Positions 8,581 to 19,738 of a stretch of 64,000 bases of DNA are shown here, in pieces. The first letter of the stretch is position 1, and every line of letters starts with the position of its first letter. Source of the stretch: Rhipidocladum racemiflorum (taxonomy: Eukaryota > Streptophyta > Magnoliopsida > Poales > Poaceae); NCBI GenBank assembly GCA_036346355.1, contig CM070588.1, forward strand, positions 16,601,914-16,665,913, given 5' to 3'. Both the position numbers and the translations under genes were made by a program. The notes under the pieces were generated by a model that made no database searches, was not told the DNA's origin, and saw only the letters and a list, made by a program, of their open reading frames with translations.

Positions 8581-11130
8581 TCAGAATTCAAGATTCTCTA
8601 ACAAGGCTTGTGATGTACCGGAGACCTCTTCGAGGAGCGCGTTGGCTTTGTCTTCATCACAGGCAAAACCTTCTTTCACAGCTTCGAGGTCAACTCTCGG
8701 ATAATGAGACTTGACCACTGCCAATGCCTGGTTCGCACTCATGGTCGCGGACTCATTGGCGTAAGCTCTGATCCTGTCGGCTCCTCCGGAGAGAAGCGAA
8801 ACAGCGTCGTCCCCCTGGCCCAGCTCAACTCCTTCAATACGCATAAGGTGCAGAACTGGCTCGCAGGCGATGCGCAGCTCTGTCTGGCCTCGTTCGGCAG
8901 CGGCCATCTTCTCCTTGCATTCTGCAACAAAGCCGAACTGCCATCAAAAACACACCCGACGCCAAGTACATTCAATCCAAGTCAAAGAAATTTACCCTTC
9001 GACTCATTGCATCCTCTCCAAACCGACTCGAGCTTGAGGCCGAACTCTTTGAAGCCTCGGTCGGGCTCTCACCAAGAATGGTCGAATCGCTCTGAAACAC
9101 AAGAGCGTCATCATCCTTTCCAACTGTCCAAAAAGATGTCCAAACCGAGTCCAGGGGAGGATCTCACCTTCAAGCGCATACTCAATCTTCGCTTTCTCCT
9201 CCCGAATCGCCATACATTGGTCCTCGAGCCCGTGGACCTCCTTCCATCTGTCGCTGCTGATCTCGCTGAGCTTGTCCTGATACTGCTGGTGATCCTTGAG
9301 CTTCGGGAGCACCTTCCGAAAAAATTGCGACCCGCTCAGCGCTCCCCATGTCCTAGGTAACAGGCAGTAATCTCGAGGAAAAGCCAACAGCAGATTGAAG
9401 ACAAGAAACTCACCCTCACGGCGTGCTACACGGCGGTGAGCTCATAAAGCTCCGTCCGAGCCGCTCTCTCCATCTCATTGTCCTCTTCCATCCCGGTCGG
9501 TCGGAACCCCTCCCACCTTACGGTCCGATTCGGGGGCTTCGGCAGAGGACCGAGCGGCGGTGGCTCTCGAGGCACCTCCTCCACTTCGGGAGACGGTGCT
9601 GGGTCAATCTCGTCGGCAGACGGACCACCTGATGGTTCAACGGTCGGGCCGCCAGCACCAGGTGGCGGCGCCCGGCGATTGACGGCGAGGGTGACTGGCC
9701 GATGCGGTGGGGGCTCCCCTTGGGAAGCTGCGCTGAGGCTCCTTTCAGAGACCCCTCCACCGGACGTCCATAGTAGGAGTCCTGAATCGGCAAAAGGAAA
9801 AACACCTCGGCCACAGGTAATAACAAAAGACAAGGATCGCCCAAAGAATACCTCCTGGATTTCTTGAATTTCATCCCGAGTCTCATCCGAGTCCCAAGAC
9901 CACTCGGAGGGAGCTAGACCAGCACCGGCCAGGGCTGCCACGAGACAGAAGGCTGTGGCTCTGTGCTTTGTGATCCGGGTACGCCGGAGGTCGAAGGCCC
10001 GGCTGACGAAAGGCCAGCAGCTTCCTCCGCTGATTCCCGGCGCAGCTCATCGACCGAGGTGTCAGCCGCTCGCTTGGCCTGAGCATTCTTCAGTCGAGAG
10101 AGGCCGACGACCGGAGCGTCAGAGAAGAAGGACGCGCGTTCCTGAAAAAGGAACGATCGCACCCTGTCAGAATCACACATCAGGCAAAAAATCATGGGAC
10201 AGTCTTTCGAGAGAGTGGTGCACTCACAGGAGGGGGAGGCCTCTCCGCCGAAAATTTGTGAGGGCAGCCCCTGTTGGTGATCATAGTGCCAGGCACGAAG
10301 GGGTCAACTACCCGCGCCGCCAATGCCTCCTTCAACAAAGACGTGTCCGCCTCCCGGGTAGGGTCCTGAGGCCCGTTGTACTAGAACCCCAAATGGATTC
10401 TCTCCTTTAGGGGCTGGACCCGGCGCTTCACAAAGCTGATCGCGATCCCGGGGCCCGTCAGCCCTCGGTTCTTCAGATCGTTAATCCATGCCAGAAGCTC
10501 GGAGACTTGGTCCAAATCGCCGCCATCCGGGGCATCGCTCCAGCATTGGGAAGCTTTAGGGGTGCGGCCAGCGAAAGGGGCAAGAAAAGGATCAACATTG
10601 GCACAATAGAACCACTCCCGCCTCCAACCTTTGAGGGAGGTCTTAAGAGGATCACAATCTTGTTTCTTCAAGCCCTCTCGCGGTGGGCCGGCGCCTCCAA
10701 TGACGCTGGGAGCAGCTCGGTTCGGGTGAGGTTTGAGCAAGAAGAGGGAGCGGAACAAGTCAAAATGAGGACGTATCCCAAGATACGCCTCGCAAAGCTG
10801 AACGTAGATTGCAATGTGAAGAATGGAATTGGGATTCAAATTGATCAGCTCGATTTCGTAAAAATGAAGGAGCCCTCGGAAGAAGGCGCTCCCAGGAACG
10901 CTAAATCCTCGCCAGAAGAAGGACTCGAACACCACAATCTCATTCTCCAGAGGTGTGGGGTAAGGGTCACCTACAGCGGGACGGGCGGAGATCAGCTCCA
11001 TCGGAGGAAGGGCGCCAGCGGCGACCAGCTCCTCTAAGCGGGATGACGTGGTGATGGAGGTCTCCCACCCCGCGGTCGCAGGGTCGGCGTCACCCCCCGA
11101 CGCTGATAAGGGTTCCGAAGAAGAAGACAT
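8581..11130 (-). pseudogene. antisense spliced gene aORF1 of Tat element, copy 1 (putative gypsy-type transposon domain)
   Basis: On the minus strand a gene starts at ATG 11128-11130 and runs over about six exons. Exon 1 (to 10228) encodes the family known in databases as putative gypsy type transposon domain: LENEIVVFESFFWRGFSVPG, FFRGLLHFYEIELINLNP, LCEAYLGIRPHFDLFRSLF. Introns with GT and AG ends are read at 10227-10142, 9851-9782, 9413-9353, 9167-9092 and 8995-8922. Exons 2-3 are Pro/Ser-rich; exons 4-6 are Glu/Lys-rich and look coiled-coil, ending LLENLEF. A TAG at 10381-10383 stands where copy 2 has CAG. Such antisense ORFs between integrase and 3' LTR are known in Tat elements; their role is not. 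Frame breaks in exon 5 suggest decay. Confidence 0.78.
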
Positions 11131-11284
11131 CTTGGTGAAGGAGACCTGGTGGGAGGAACCGCCGAGGATCTTGGGCGCGAAACTTGGAACCATAGGTCGC
11201 CCAAATCGCCAAAGGAGACTTAAAGATTTCTCAACCGTGGTGGGCGAAAGGCAAAGATATCTTCGCCCAATGAGTTTTCCCTCA

Positions 11285-11291
11285 TTTATAA
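11285..11291 (-). promoter_or_regulatory. minus-strand TATA box for aORF1 (copy 1)
   Basis: Read on the minus strand, CCTTATAAATGAGGG lies about 155 bp upstream of the aORF1 ATG and outside the LTR. The same box and spacing occur in copy 2 (23041-23047). This supports an independent antisense promoter. Confidence 0.65.
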
Positions 11292-11599
11292 GGGATAAGC
11301 CATAATTTTCGTCTTGCGGCGGGAAAAACAAGGACCTTCGCGCTCGATTCTGGGCCAGATCTAGGGCACGCCCCATGTCGGGCCAAAAGTTGAGTTGCGC
11401 AAGACGCAACCAGGTGTCAAATCTGGTTCGAAGTTTGGGATAAAGTGCGCCCCTTGATGGGCCTGAACGCCAGCCGCCACGGAAGCTTGGGGCTGGGCAC
11501 TTTCCGAACATCCTCAAGCGGTATGCCCCATAATTTGGGGTCAATTGCTGGTTTCTGCTTCTAGCGTGATTGGGTACCGTGGGAGGATTTTCACTAAAT

Positions 11600-12290
11600 C
11601 GGTCTTGAGAATGCGCCCCATGAGGGTCTGCAGGCGGTCTTGTATGGCGGGCACAGGCATTACTCTGAATGACCAAGGTATGCCCCATGAGGGTCGGTTG
11701 GGTCTCACAAGCCAATCTCCGCACACATAAGCGGGTGCGGTACCGCTCGACCCTGAGCCAAAGACTATGGTATGCCCCACGAGGGCCGGTGAGCGACAAG
11801 CCGGTTGCAGCGCCCGCAGCGGTAGCGGGTACCACTCGACCCACGAGCCAAAAGACTACGATCGCCCCACGAGGGCCGAAGCGACAAGCGGTTGCAGCGC
11901 CAAGATCAGAAGCGCGGTACCACTCGGCGGTGGCGACAAGCCGGTTGTCGCACCGTAAACGGGCGCGGGTACCACTCGACCCACGAGCCAAAAGACTATG
12001 GTATGCCCCATGAGGGCGGTAGAAGCGACAAGCGGTTGCAGCGCGCCGTAAGCGGGCGCGGGTACCACTCGACCACGAGCCAAAAGACTACGGTATGCCC
12101 CATGAGGGCGGTAGAAGCGACAAGCCGGTTGCAGCGCGACCGTAAGCGGTAGCGGGTACCACTCGCCACGAGCCAAAGACCATTGTATGCCCCATGAGGG
12201 TCAGCTGAGCAACAAGCCGGTTGCCGCGCACCGCACAAGGGCACGGATACCACTCGGCCACGAGCCCACGGTGGCTTCACACTACAAGTT
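11600..12290 (+). repeat. about seven ~90-bp tandem repeats in U3 of the Tat LTR
   Basis: Each unit carries GTATGCCCCATGAGGG (or CACGAGGG) followed by a GCGACAAGCCGGTTGCAGCGC-like part and GCGGGTACCACTCG. Units begin near 11605, 11682, 11770, 11860, 12000, 12093 and 12187. They lie 450-1100 bp upstream of the TATA box, the usual place for LTR enhancer repeats. Confidence 0.85.
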
Positions 12291-12735
12291 CTTTACGATC
12301 TTTTTTCCCGTATAATCTTTATGACAGGATAAGAGACGGAAATCCGATCCTAAAGCACTTGGGGGCTCTTTGTGGGATGTCTGAGATAGGGGCCCGCAAG
12401 TGGGGCCTATACCCGACCAGGCTAGGCAGGCGGAGTAGTAGGCCCAAAGCCCGGAGCGCCACGACGGGCCGGAGGAGGTTTCGACTTGTTCCCCAAGACA
12501 ACTCCCGATCCTTCTGGAAGCTTCGCGCCACGCCCAACGACCGCCAAAGCGAAGCACGCACGACATTCGTAGAGCCTGCAGTGCGAAACTCGACGGAGTG
12601 GCGGCGTGGGTCGGGAAAGCATAACCACCTCTCCAAGACGTAGTGTGCCAGAGCCAATAAGGACAAAGTACATGTCGGCCAGGCCACCATGTTCAGGGCC
12701 CGGTGGCGCCCATCTGTCATGTACCCTTCCCCCGG

Positions 12736-12743
12736 TATATAAG
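12736..12743 (+). promoter_or_regulatory. TATA box of the shared Tat LTR
   Basis: CCCCCGGTATATAAGGGGAG is a strong TATA context, kept in the other LTR at 24549-24556. It lies about 200 bp before the LTR end, giving a short R-U5. Confidence 0.8.
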
Positions 12744-12936
12744 GGGAGGAGGGAGAAACAAGAAAGAGAGGCTCATATATCCAAGAACACAGGACTAAGG
12801 TATTATCTCCTCCGAGAGAGCCCGAACCTGTCGAAAAACAGATTGCCCTCGCATCCTGTGTTGCCATCAAGCTCAGATCCCGCACAAATCCCCTAGAATC
12901 ACAAATCTCATTGCCGGCGAAACCGATCGTCGACAG

Positions 12937-12955
12937 TTGGCACGCCAGGTAGGGG
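12937..12955 (+). other. primer-binding site of Tat copy 2
   Basis: TTGGCACGCCAGGTAGGGG lies one base after the LTR end and begins with the TGG expected opposite a tRNA CCA end. I cannot name the tRNA from the sequence. Confidence 0.6.
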
Positions 12956-12982
12956 CTTGTGTCAAGATCTTCGTCAAGCTTG

Positions 12983-14860
12983 ATGGCTATGACGAGCGGA
13001 GCCTCCACAGTCTTCTTCCCGGGTCAGGTCTTCCGTTTCGGAAGCCTGACTTTCATCTCCAACGACCTCGGAGCCTTTCCCTCTCTAAAGGAACCGTCTT
13101 TGCGGCCAGTGAGGTTTCCGACGAGCCATCGTCATGACTTCCACGCCGATCGGACGGTCCCCCTGTCTCGTGCTCTAAAGTGCTGAGTGGGGATCCGAAG
13201 GCCCATTCCGGCCTGGGAGTCGGACTCGAGGACACCGAGGTACGAATGGTGGGGGTTCTCACTGCCAAACCACTTGGCACCTCCGAGCGCCTGGATTTAT
13301 CTTCTTCAGGCTCACCCAGCTCAGCGGCCGAGTCAGAAGAAAGCTTAGAGAGCTGCTGGAATTTCCGTAGAGTCTGCGTAATCGAGGGCTCGCGGGCGGA
13401 TTCGCAGCAGCGCCTCGACACCTCGACCGCCGCCGACTTGGAAGGTGGCCGAGCAACTGAACCTGACGCGTGGGCGCGTACTCTCCGGGATCGCGCCCGG
13501 GCTGTCAATGAAGACATTCTGCAAGCTAAGATGGGGGACCAAACTGTTTTTCGTACCCCACAGTAGAATATTGTCGCCTCCAAGACACTCCTGGATACCA
13601 CGACCCTATCTTTGAGGCGGGTGATCCAGATTGCCCGATCATGGCCCAAGTAAAGGCCATGGTGACGGCGGCTATCCAGCGAGCCAGGCATCGACCAGGC
13701 CCGGCAAAGGCATCCACGTGGTCGGTGAGGACCCAGATGGCGGCCGGTGGTCGGTCGGGAAGCCCGCCAGACACATCATGTTCTACCCCGCGGAGACGAC
13801 TTGCGACACAGCATCAACCGCGACCTCCGTTCAGACCTTGGCGCGGCGCGCGGCGAAAAGGAGGAACAACGCCGTCAAGTCGGCGAATATGAGCGCTACG
13901 GCATCCTTCCGCGAGATCGCGAAATCGCCAAGCGCGATCCCCTCGCGTCGATCACCACCGGAGGGTGTCGCGAGAGTCATTGAAGGGGTTCGCGCGTTTA
14001 CCCCTCACCTACGCCGAGTGGTTTGGCACGATGGATTTAATCCTAAAGGCATCACTAGGTTCGACGGTGAGAGGGACCGGAGGCTTGGCTACAAGTATAT
14101 GCTCTGCGATCGAGGGCCGGGAGGATCGAGTAATGGCAAACTACTTAGGTTACCCTCTCGCCTTGGCCCAAGCATGGCTCACCGGACTCCCAGCCGAACT
14201 CTATAGATTCCTGGGGAGATGCAGGTGAGCGATTCATTTCAAATTTCCAAGGCACTTACGAGCGCCAAGCACCCCTTGGGACCTATATCAGCTACACCAA
14301 AGGAGGAGCGAACCCCTCGGGAGTTCGTCAGCGCTTCATGCATAGAAAAAGCACCGTTCGGGATGTCACGGATGCGATTGTGATAGCCGCCTTCGAGAAG
14401 GAGTCGGCGACCCGATCTCATCAAAAGATGTCCCGTAAGCCACCAACGTCGGTCAGGAGCTGTTAGCCCTAGCGGACCGTTACGCTTCAGCCTCAGAGGC
14501 TTTGGCGAACAGCGTGTGAAGGAAGGATCAGTGAACCCCGGCGGAAGGAAAAGAAGCGCCAAGGGTGAAGAGGCCGTGGCGATCATTGCACCAACTCACC
14601 CTCGCGCCCTCAAGGAGGATGGATATGATAAGGTTATGAACTCACTTTGCTCTTTCCATCCGAAGGAGGCATGCCGCCAAGGATCGCTTCACCCTAAAGA
14701 GGTTCGCCATGAGCAAGAAGCAGGTGGACAAGGTCGAGTGGACACGCCGCCAACAAGCCACCTCCCCGGCCGAGGAGGACTATCGGGAAGCCGATCTCGA
14801 GCTCAACTACATATTCGGGGCTCGGTGCATATGAGTCCAAGCGGAAGCAAAGCTCACCGC
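12983..14860 (+). pseudogene. Tat gag remnant (copy 2)
   Basis: An ATG at 12983 opens a Ser/Pro-rich N-terminal region. From about 13975 the conserved capsid-like part can be followed through at least three frames: FTPHLRRVVWHDGF, RVMANYL, ALAQAWLTGLPA, RFISNFQGTYERQ and RQRFMHRKSTVRDVTDAIVIAAFEKE up to about 14400. A later piece near 14700-14830 reads MSKKQVDKVEWTRRQQ and EADLELNYIFGARCI. This order is that of grass RIRE2-like Gag, which packages the RNA. Frameshifts every 100-200 bp make it non-functional. Confidence 0.75.
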
Positions 14861-14919
14861 CCGGGACATCTACGATCAGTGCGGAGACGCCCCAATATGT
14901 ACGCCGGTCCGAGGTCGCG

Positions 14920-15308
14920 ATAACCTCGACCGCTTCGGATCACCCAGATCATGTCCCGTTCCCGGCGGGTATCCTCTTGTCTTGGCGCCCGTCCGCGACA
15001 TCAAGCTCAAGAGGGTATTGATCGACGGCGGGAGCGGGCTCAATGTCCTCTTTGTCAAAACCCTTGACGATATGGGGATTCCACGGGCGAAGTTAAAGCG
15101 CGGACCGTCGCCTTTCCACGGTGTCATACCGGGAACTTTAGCGACACCACTCGGACAAATCACTCTGCCGGTCACTTTCGGCGCGAGGGAGAATTACCGG
15201 ACAGAGAACCTTGGCTTCGAGGTGGCAGATTTCGCAACAGCATATCATGCCATCTTGGGGAGACCAGCGCTGGCCAAGTTCATGGCGATACCCACTACAC
15301 GTACTTGA
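14920..15308 (+). pseudogene. Tat aspartic protease (copy 2)
   Basis: The frame ending at 15308 contains KLKRVLIDGGSGLNVLF, the protease active-site region in its Tat form (DGGSxLN), then PFHGVIPG, LPVTFGA and the ILGRPALAKFMAIP box that closes the domain. The upstream part, DHPDHVPFPGG-like, is in the adjacent frame. The enzyme would cut the polyprotein. The frame is open over the core, but flanking shifts disconnect it from gag and RT. Confidence 0.78.
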
Positions 15309-15599
15309 CATTGAAGATGCCGGGGCCGAGTGGTATCATCGCTCTACGCGGTGACATGAGGCAGTCTTTTTCCTGTGACAAGGAAAGCTGCGAGATGGCC
15401 GAGTCCCTGGAGGCGTGAGCGGGTTGGGAGGGGATCCGGCGAGAAGCGGATTCCGAGAAGTCGGAAGGCAGCGTCCCTACCCGCAAAGCGCGAAACCCCG
15501 AGATCGGCCCCGAAGAAGGTACCAAAAGAATCCTCCTCGACCCGTCCGATCCGTCGCGAACCGCCTTGATCGGGACAGGGCTCGGGGACAAATAGGAGG

Positions 15600-16600
15600 A
15601 CGCGCTCGTCACTTTCCTGCGGGCAAATAGAGACGTCTTCGCCTGGAAGCCGTCGGCATGCCCGGAGTTCCCAGGGAGGTGATCGAGCACGCATTGAATG
15701 TAGACCAATCGGCCAGGCCAGTCAAGCAAAGGCTGCGACGATTCGCCCAAGACCGCCGACAAGCCATCAGGGAGGAGATTACAAAGCTGCTAGCCACAGG
15801 CTTCATCAAAGAAGTGTATCATCCCGATCGGTTGGCAAACCACATACTTGTCCGGAAGAAGAATAAAGGCTGGCGCATGTGTGTCGATTACACCGACCTC
15901 AACAAGGCTTGCCCGAAAGATCCCTTTGGTCTCCCCGTATTGATCGGGTGGTAGACTACACTGCTGGATCCCAACTACTTAGTTTTACGGGCGCCTACTC
16001 AGGCTATCATCAAATCCGGCCGAGAGGAGGATTGCGAGAAGACCTCGTTTATCACCCCGTTCGAGCATATTGCTACATCACCATACCGTTTGGGCTGAAG
16101 AATCTTTGGCGCGACTTATCATTGTAGCGATCTGTGATGTTTTCACCATCATCTTGGGCGCAATGTGGAAGCTTATGTGGATGATATAGTGGTTAAAACC
16201 AAGGCAGAAGACAGCCTCACCTCTGATCTAGCCGAGACGTTCACAAGTCTGAGGGCGTTCCAGATGAGGCTAAACCCTGAGAAGTGTGTTTTCGGAGTTT
16301 CCTCCGGGAAACTACTCGGGTTCATTGTCTCTCATCGCGGGATCGAGCCCAACCCGGAGAAAATCGGGGCCATCATAAGGATGGCCCCGCCTGCCAGCCA
16401 AAAAGAAGTCCAAAAGCTTCTTTGGGTGCATGGTAGCCCTTGGCAGGTTTATCTCCCGGTTGGGAGCTCGGGGAATGCCTTTCTTCAAGCTCCTCAAGAA
16501 ACAGGACCGCTTTGAATGGACGGCGGAGGCACAGCAAGCCTTCGAAGAGCTCAAGGTGTTCCTCTCCACCCCTCCAATTCTAGTCTCGCCGGTGCCAGGT
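15600..16600 (+). pseudogene. Tat reverse transcriptase (copy 2)
   Basis: RT blocks appear in order over three frames: REEITKLLATGFIKEV and MCVDYTDLNKACPKDPF (15700-15935), then AYSGYHQIRP (near 16000), then EAYVDDIVVKTKAED (16168-16212) with the catalytic YVDD kept, and LNPEKCVFGVSSGKLLGF (near 16275). A frameshift at about 15940 and a lesion at 16100-16165 separate the pieces. In copy 1 only the last part of this domain remains. Confidence 0.85.
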
Positions 16601-17520
16601 GAACCTCTCCTGCTCTACATAGCGGCCACAACTCATGTAGTCAGCGCCGTGATAGTTGTGGAGCGGGAAGAGTCTGGACACCGCTACGGCGTCTGCGCCG
16701 GTTTATTTTGTCGAGGTGTCTTTGGCGAATCCAAGGCGCGATATCCTCAAATTCGAAGGCTGGTACACCATTTTGATCTCGTCACGGAAGCTGAAGCATT
16801 ATTTCCAAGGACATTCGATTTCAGTAGTGACTTCTTTCCCCGTGGGAGAGGTCCTCCACAATCGAGAAGCTACTGGAAGAATTTCAAAGTGGGCAGCCGA
16901 GCTTGGAGCTTTCGACATCTCGTTCAAGCCACGCACCGCCGTCAAGTCCAGGCTTTGGCCGACTTCGCGGCCGAGTGGACCGAATCGAGGCCCCGCACGG
17001 AAGAAGAGCCGAATATTGGACCACGCACTTCGATGGATCTCTCAAGCTTGGAGGAAGCGGCGGGAATTCTCCTTGTCTCGCCTAAGGGCGACGAGGTTGA
17101 AGTATGTCCTTCGGATACACTTCCGGCCTCGAATAATGCCCGCATGAGTCTGAGGCTCTCATCCATGGGCTCCGCATCGCCACATCACTCGGAATCAGGC
17201 CAATTTGGCGGTTCAGGCGACTCGATTGGTGGTGAGCCAAAGTCTGAAGAAGGGCTGATGGGTGCATAAACCATACTATGACGGCATCTTGCCCGGCAAG
17301 TCCGAGAATTGGAAGGCAAGTTTGTGATGCAGAGCTGGTTCATGTCCTCCGCCGCAATAATGAGGCGGCCAAGCGAGTTGGCTAAAATGGGAGCCACTCG
17401 GCAGATATCCCAAGTGGTATCTTCGCCGGGATCTTCTGAGCCAACCGTTACAAAACGACAAGAGCCGAGTAAGGGTCCTGGGACCGGAGTCTTGCTTATC
17501 GATCCCAACTGGACTGCCCC
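16600..17520 (+). pseudogene. Tat RNase H and second RNase H (copy 2)
   Basis: The first RNase H begins near 16606 with PGEPLLLYIAATTHVVSAVI and runs to about 16900. The second has only fragments left (FDGSL near 17030, GILLVSPKGD near 17065) and many indels relative to copy 1. The linker to integrase (17400-17520) reads TGVLLIDPNWTAPYLDYLL. Confidence 0.75.
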
Positions 17521-18738
17521 GTACCTTGATTATCTCCTGATGGACAAACTTCCAGAAGCGACCACTCTGGCAGAGCGCGTCCCCCGACAAGCCAAATCCT
17601 ATGTGGTGGTGGGCGATGAGCTCTTCCGAAAGAGTTCCTCAGGTGTCCTCAGGCGGTGCATTTCGGGACAAGTGGGAAGAGAGCTGCTCCAAGAAATCCA
17701 CTCGGGGATGTGTGGCCATCACGCGGCGTCAAGCGCCTTGGTTGGGAAAGCCTACCGACAGGGCTTCTTCTGGCCAACGGCAGTAACGGACGCCAAGGAG
17801 ATCGTTCAAACCTGCGAAGGCTGCCAGTTCTATGCAAGGCGGACACACTTGCCGGTGCAGGAGCTGCAAACTATCCCCATCTCTTGGCCCTTCGCAGTCT
17901 GGGGGCTCGATTTAGTGGGCCCGCTCAAGAAGGCTAAAGGTGATTTTGCCTACCTCTTCGTAGCTATTGACAAGTTCACCAAGTGGATCGAAGCCAAACC
18001 AGTCGCCACTATCACTACGGTTAAGGCCAAGGAGTTCTTCCAGGATATCGTGGTCAGATTCGGAGTGCCCAACCGGATCATCACGGACAACGACACCCAA
18101 TTCAGGAGTGAAGAATTCCAAGAATGGTGCGAAGGCGTCGGGATCAAGATCTGCTTCGCCTCGGTGGCTCACCCACGAAGCAATGGCAGGTCGAGCGGGC
18201 TAACAGTCTGGTCCTCCAAGGCCTCAAGGCTAGGATCTTCGACCGCCTCAAACCATACGCTGCCCGATGGGTGAAGGAGTTACCGTCGGTACTCTGGGGA
18301 CTCAGAACCACTCCCAGCCGAGCAACTGGCCAAACCCCCTTTTTTCTGGTCTATAGTGCAGAGGCGGTTCTGCCGACCGAACTAGGATTCGAATCCACGA
18401 GGGTTCGGAACTACAATGAAGCCGAGTCCGAGGGAAGCCGAATGGTGGAGCTTGATCAACTCGAGGAGGCTCGGAACGTTGCAGCCATCCAATCGGCTAA
18501 GTACCTCCAGGGACTTCGGCGTTACCCCTCTCGCAATGTCAGAAGTAGAACCTTTTCAGAAGGAGATCTGGTCCTGAGGAGGAACCAGAAAAGAGAGCAC
18601 AAGCTCTCTCCAATTTGGGAAGGTTCGTACATTGTCTGCGTAAGACGGTCCTAGGGTGCTTATCGACTTAGGCGTGAAGATGGCGAGATTTTGGCGAATA
18701 CTTGGAGCAGCCGAACAGCTCCGTCGCTTCTACGCATA
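17520..18738 (+). pseudogene. Tat integrase (copy 2), frameshifted in the catalytic Glu motif
   Basis: The zinc finger and first two catalytic Asp motifs are open from about 17309, including the CAA codon that is a stop in copy 1. The second Asp motif reads ITDNDTQF instead of ITDNGTQF. At about 18186 one G is missing relative to copy 1, shifting the frame just before the catalytic Glu (NGQVERAN in copy 1). The C-terminal half continues in another frame (18124-18654), with a further lesion near 18630. Confidence 0.88.
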
Positions 18739-19314
18739 AGTTATGTACCCGACTCTCACATACTAAATAAGGTGGTGATCCGTTTTATTTCCTGAAGTTC
18801 TACTGTGTAATGCTAGTCCCGAGTGGTTATTAACCGACTGGTGTAGCACCAAACCCTGGTCGCGCCGGTACAAAACGCACGGACATAAAAACCGCGATGA
18901 GCACAAAACTCCGGCGGTTTATTCCAGCCGCAGCGTAACGGAAGGAGTAGAGCACGAAAGCACTAACCACTCGGGGACTACGATTCGCGGCGCGAATTTA
19001 GCCGAGATTCGCGATCGTGAGTTTCTAGCCGTCAAAGCTCGAGCCCCAACGCCTGCGTTCTTTGGCGCTGGAGCAACTGACTAGAACAGTTGATCGGGCG
19101 GAACCCTAAACTCGGAATAAATATGACGGCATAGATTGGACAAGATTTCACATTTTATTCCTTAGTATTAGCAATTTACATTACTGACCTTCTTTTTCAT
19201 TTTTTTTCTCACGCTAAAAAAAAGGGAGAGGCGGGGCGGCTCCTGCCGCCAATCCTGTTGCTGCTGCTGCTTCTGCTTCTGCCGCTGGGAGGCCCGAGAG
19301 AGAGGTCGTCGAGG
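18739..19314. other. non-coding region between Tat integrase and antisense genes (copy 2)
   Basis: About 575 bp without a supported gene, parallel to 7472-8037. The AT-rich part near 19120-19215 lies just downstream of the minus-strand aORF2 and includes ACATTTTATTCC, which reads as GGAATAAAATGT on the minus strand, a possible poly(A) signal. Confidence 0.55.
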
Positions 19315-19653
19315 TCAAACGCGACGCGCGCGACGCAGCGCCGCTAGGACCTCGTCCTCAACCACCCAAAGGGGTGATATGAGGGGGACGAGAGTCCTGA
19401 TGGCCAGGTCATCGCGGCGCTCGCGCCCGATCATCTCCATGATGATCTCAGCCACCTCGTGGAGCCCCGGAGCCACCTCTAGCAAGGCGGCCACTGCGGC
19501 GGCGTCGCTGGCGGCTCCTTCCTCCTCCGCCTCTAGAGTGGCAAAGTTGAGATCCTCCCAAAACTCCGCCTCCTCCCAGTTATGGAGCAGCCCGAAGAAT
19601 CGCTGGCGGAAGAATGCCGCGTAGGGGCCAACGAATCTCCTCATGCTAGCCAT
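19315..19653 (-). CDS. small antisense gene aORF2 of Tat element (copy 2), function unknown
   Basis: The minus strand has an intact frame of about 112 residues from ATG 19653, starting MASMRRFVGPYAAFFRQRFF, followed by LLHNWEEAEFWEDL and the helical, charged part shared with the copy-1 remnant. I do not recognise the family. I chose this ATG because a TATA box lies at 19731-19738, about 80 bp upstream; the longer frame to 19731 would begin inside the TATA box and carries a Phe/Leu-rich run that is then leader DNA. It is one of two minus-strand genes here. Copy 1 has lost the 5' half. Confidence 0.65.
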   Translation of the reverse strand: MASMRRFVGPYAAFFRQRFFGLLHNWEEAEFWEDLNFATLEAEEEGAASDAAAVAALLEVAPGLHEVAEIIMEMIGRERRDDLAIRTLVPLISPLWVVEDEVLAALRRARRV

Positions 19654-19730
19654 GGAGGAAGGCTGGGAGGGAAGAAAGAGTAAGAAGAGGAAGAAGAAAG
19701 GGACGATCGCTCGAGGGCGGTGACGTCCCA

Positions 19731-19738
19731 TTTATAAA
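19731..19738 (-). promoter_or_regulatory. minus-strand TATA box for aORF2
   Basis: On the minus strand GTTTATAAATGGGACG lies ~80 bp upstream of the aORF2 ATG. The leader between them is pyrimidine-rich. This is the second antisense TATA box of the element. Confidence 0.6.

Larger units (their letters stand above)
5312..12935 (+). mobile_element. Tat-lineage Ty3/gypsy element, copy 1 (5' truncated, shares its 3' LTR with copy 2)
   Basis: Sequence starts inside RT, at the point matching 16585 of copy 2, and runs through RNase H, a second RNase H, integrase, an antisense gene region and an LTR. It lines up with 16585-24748 over its whole length at high similarity with many small indels. The 5' LTR, gag, protease and most of RT are missing. 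Its 3' LTR is at the same time the 5' LTR of copy 2. A second RNase H and an antisense ORF between integrase and 3' LTR are known marks of the Tat lineage (RIRE2-like in grasses). Confidence 0.88.
11376..12935 (+). repeat. LTR shared by Tat copies 1 and 2
   Basis: The LTR runs from TGTCGGGCC to CGTCGACA, with TGTCG and CGACA as matching ends, and is followed after one base by a primer-site-like TTGGCACGCCAGGTAGGGG. It matches 23132-24748. It contains a ~90-bp tandem array (11600-12290) and a TATA box at 12736-12743. The left boundary is less sure because no clear purine tract precedes it. The 3' LTR is 57 bp longer, largely through the array. Confidence 0.8.

Noticed and set aside
9478..9867. 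Plus-strand Gly/Pro-rich frames opposite the Tat antisense genes
   Set aside because: They are GC-rich shadows of aORF1; the minus strand has the domain match, splice sites and TATA box.
19654..19731. Longer start for aORF2 with a Phe/Leu-rich N-terminus as a signal peptide
   Set aside because: The upstream ATG overlaps the TATA box, and the hydrophobic run is the translation of a pyrimidine-rich leader.
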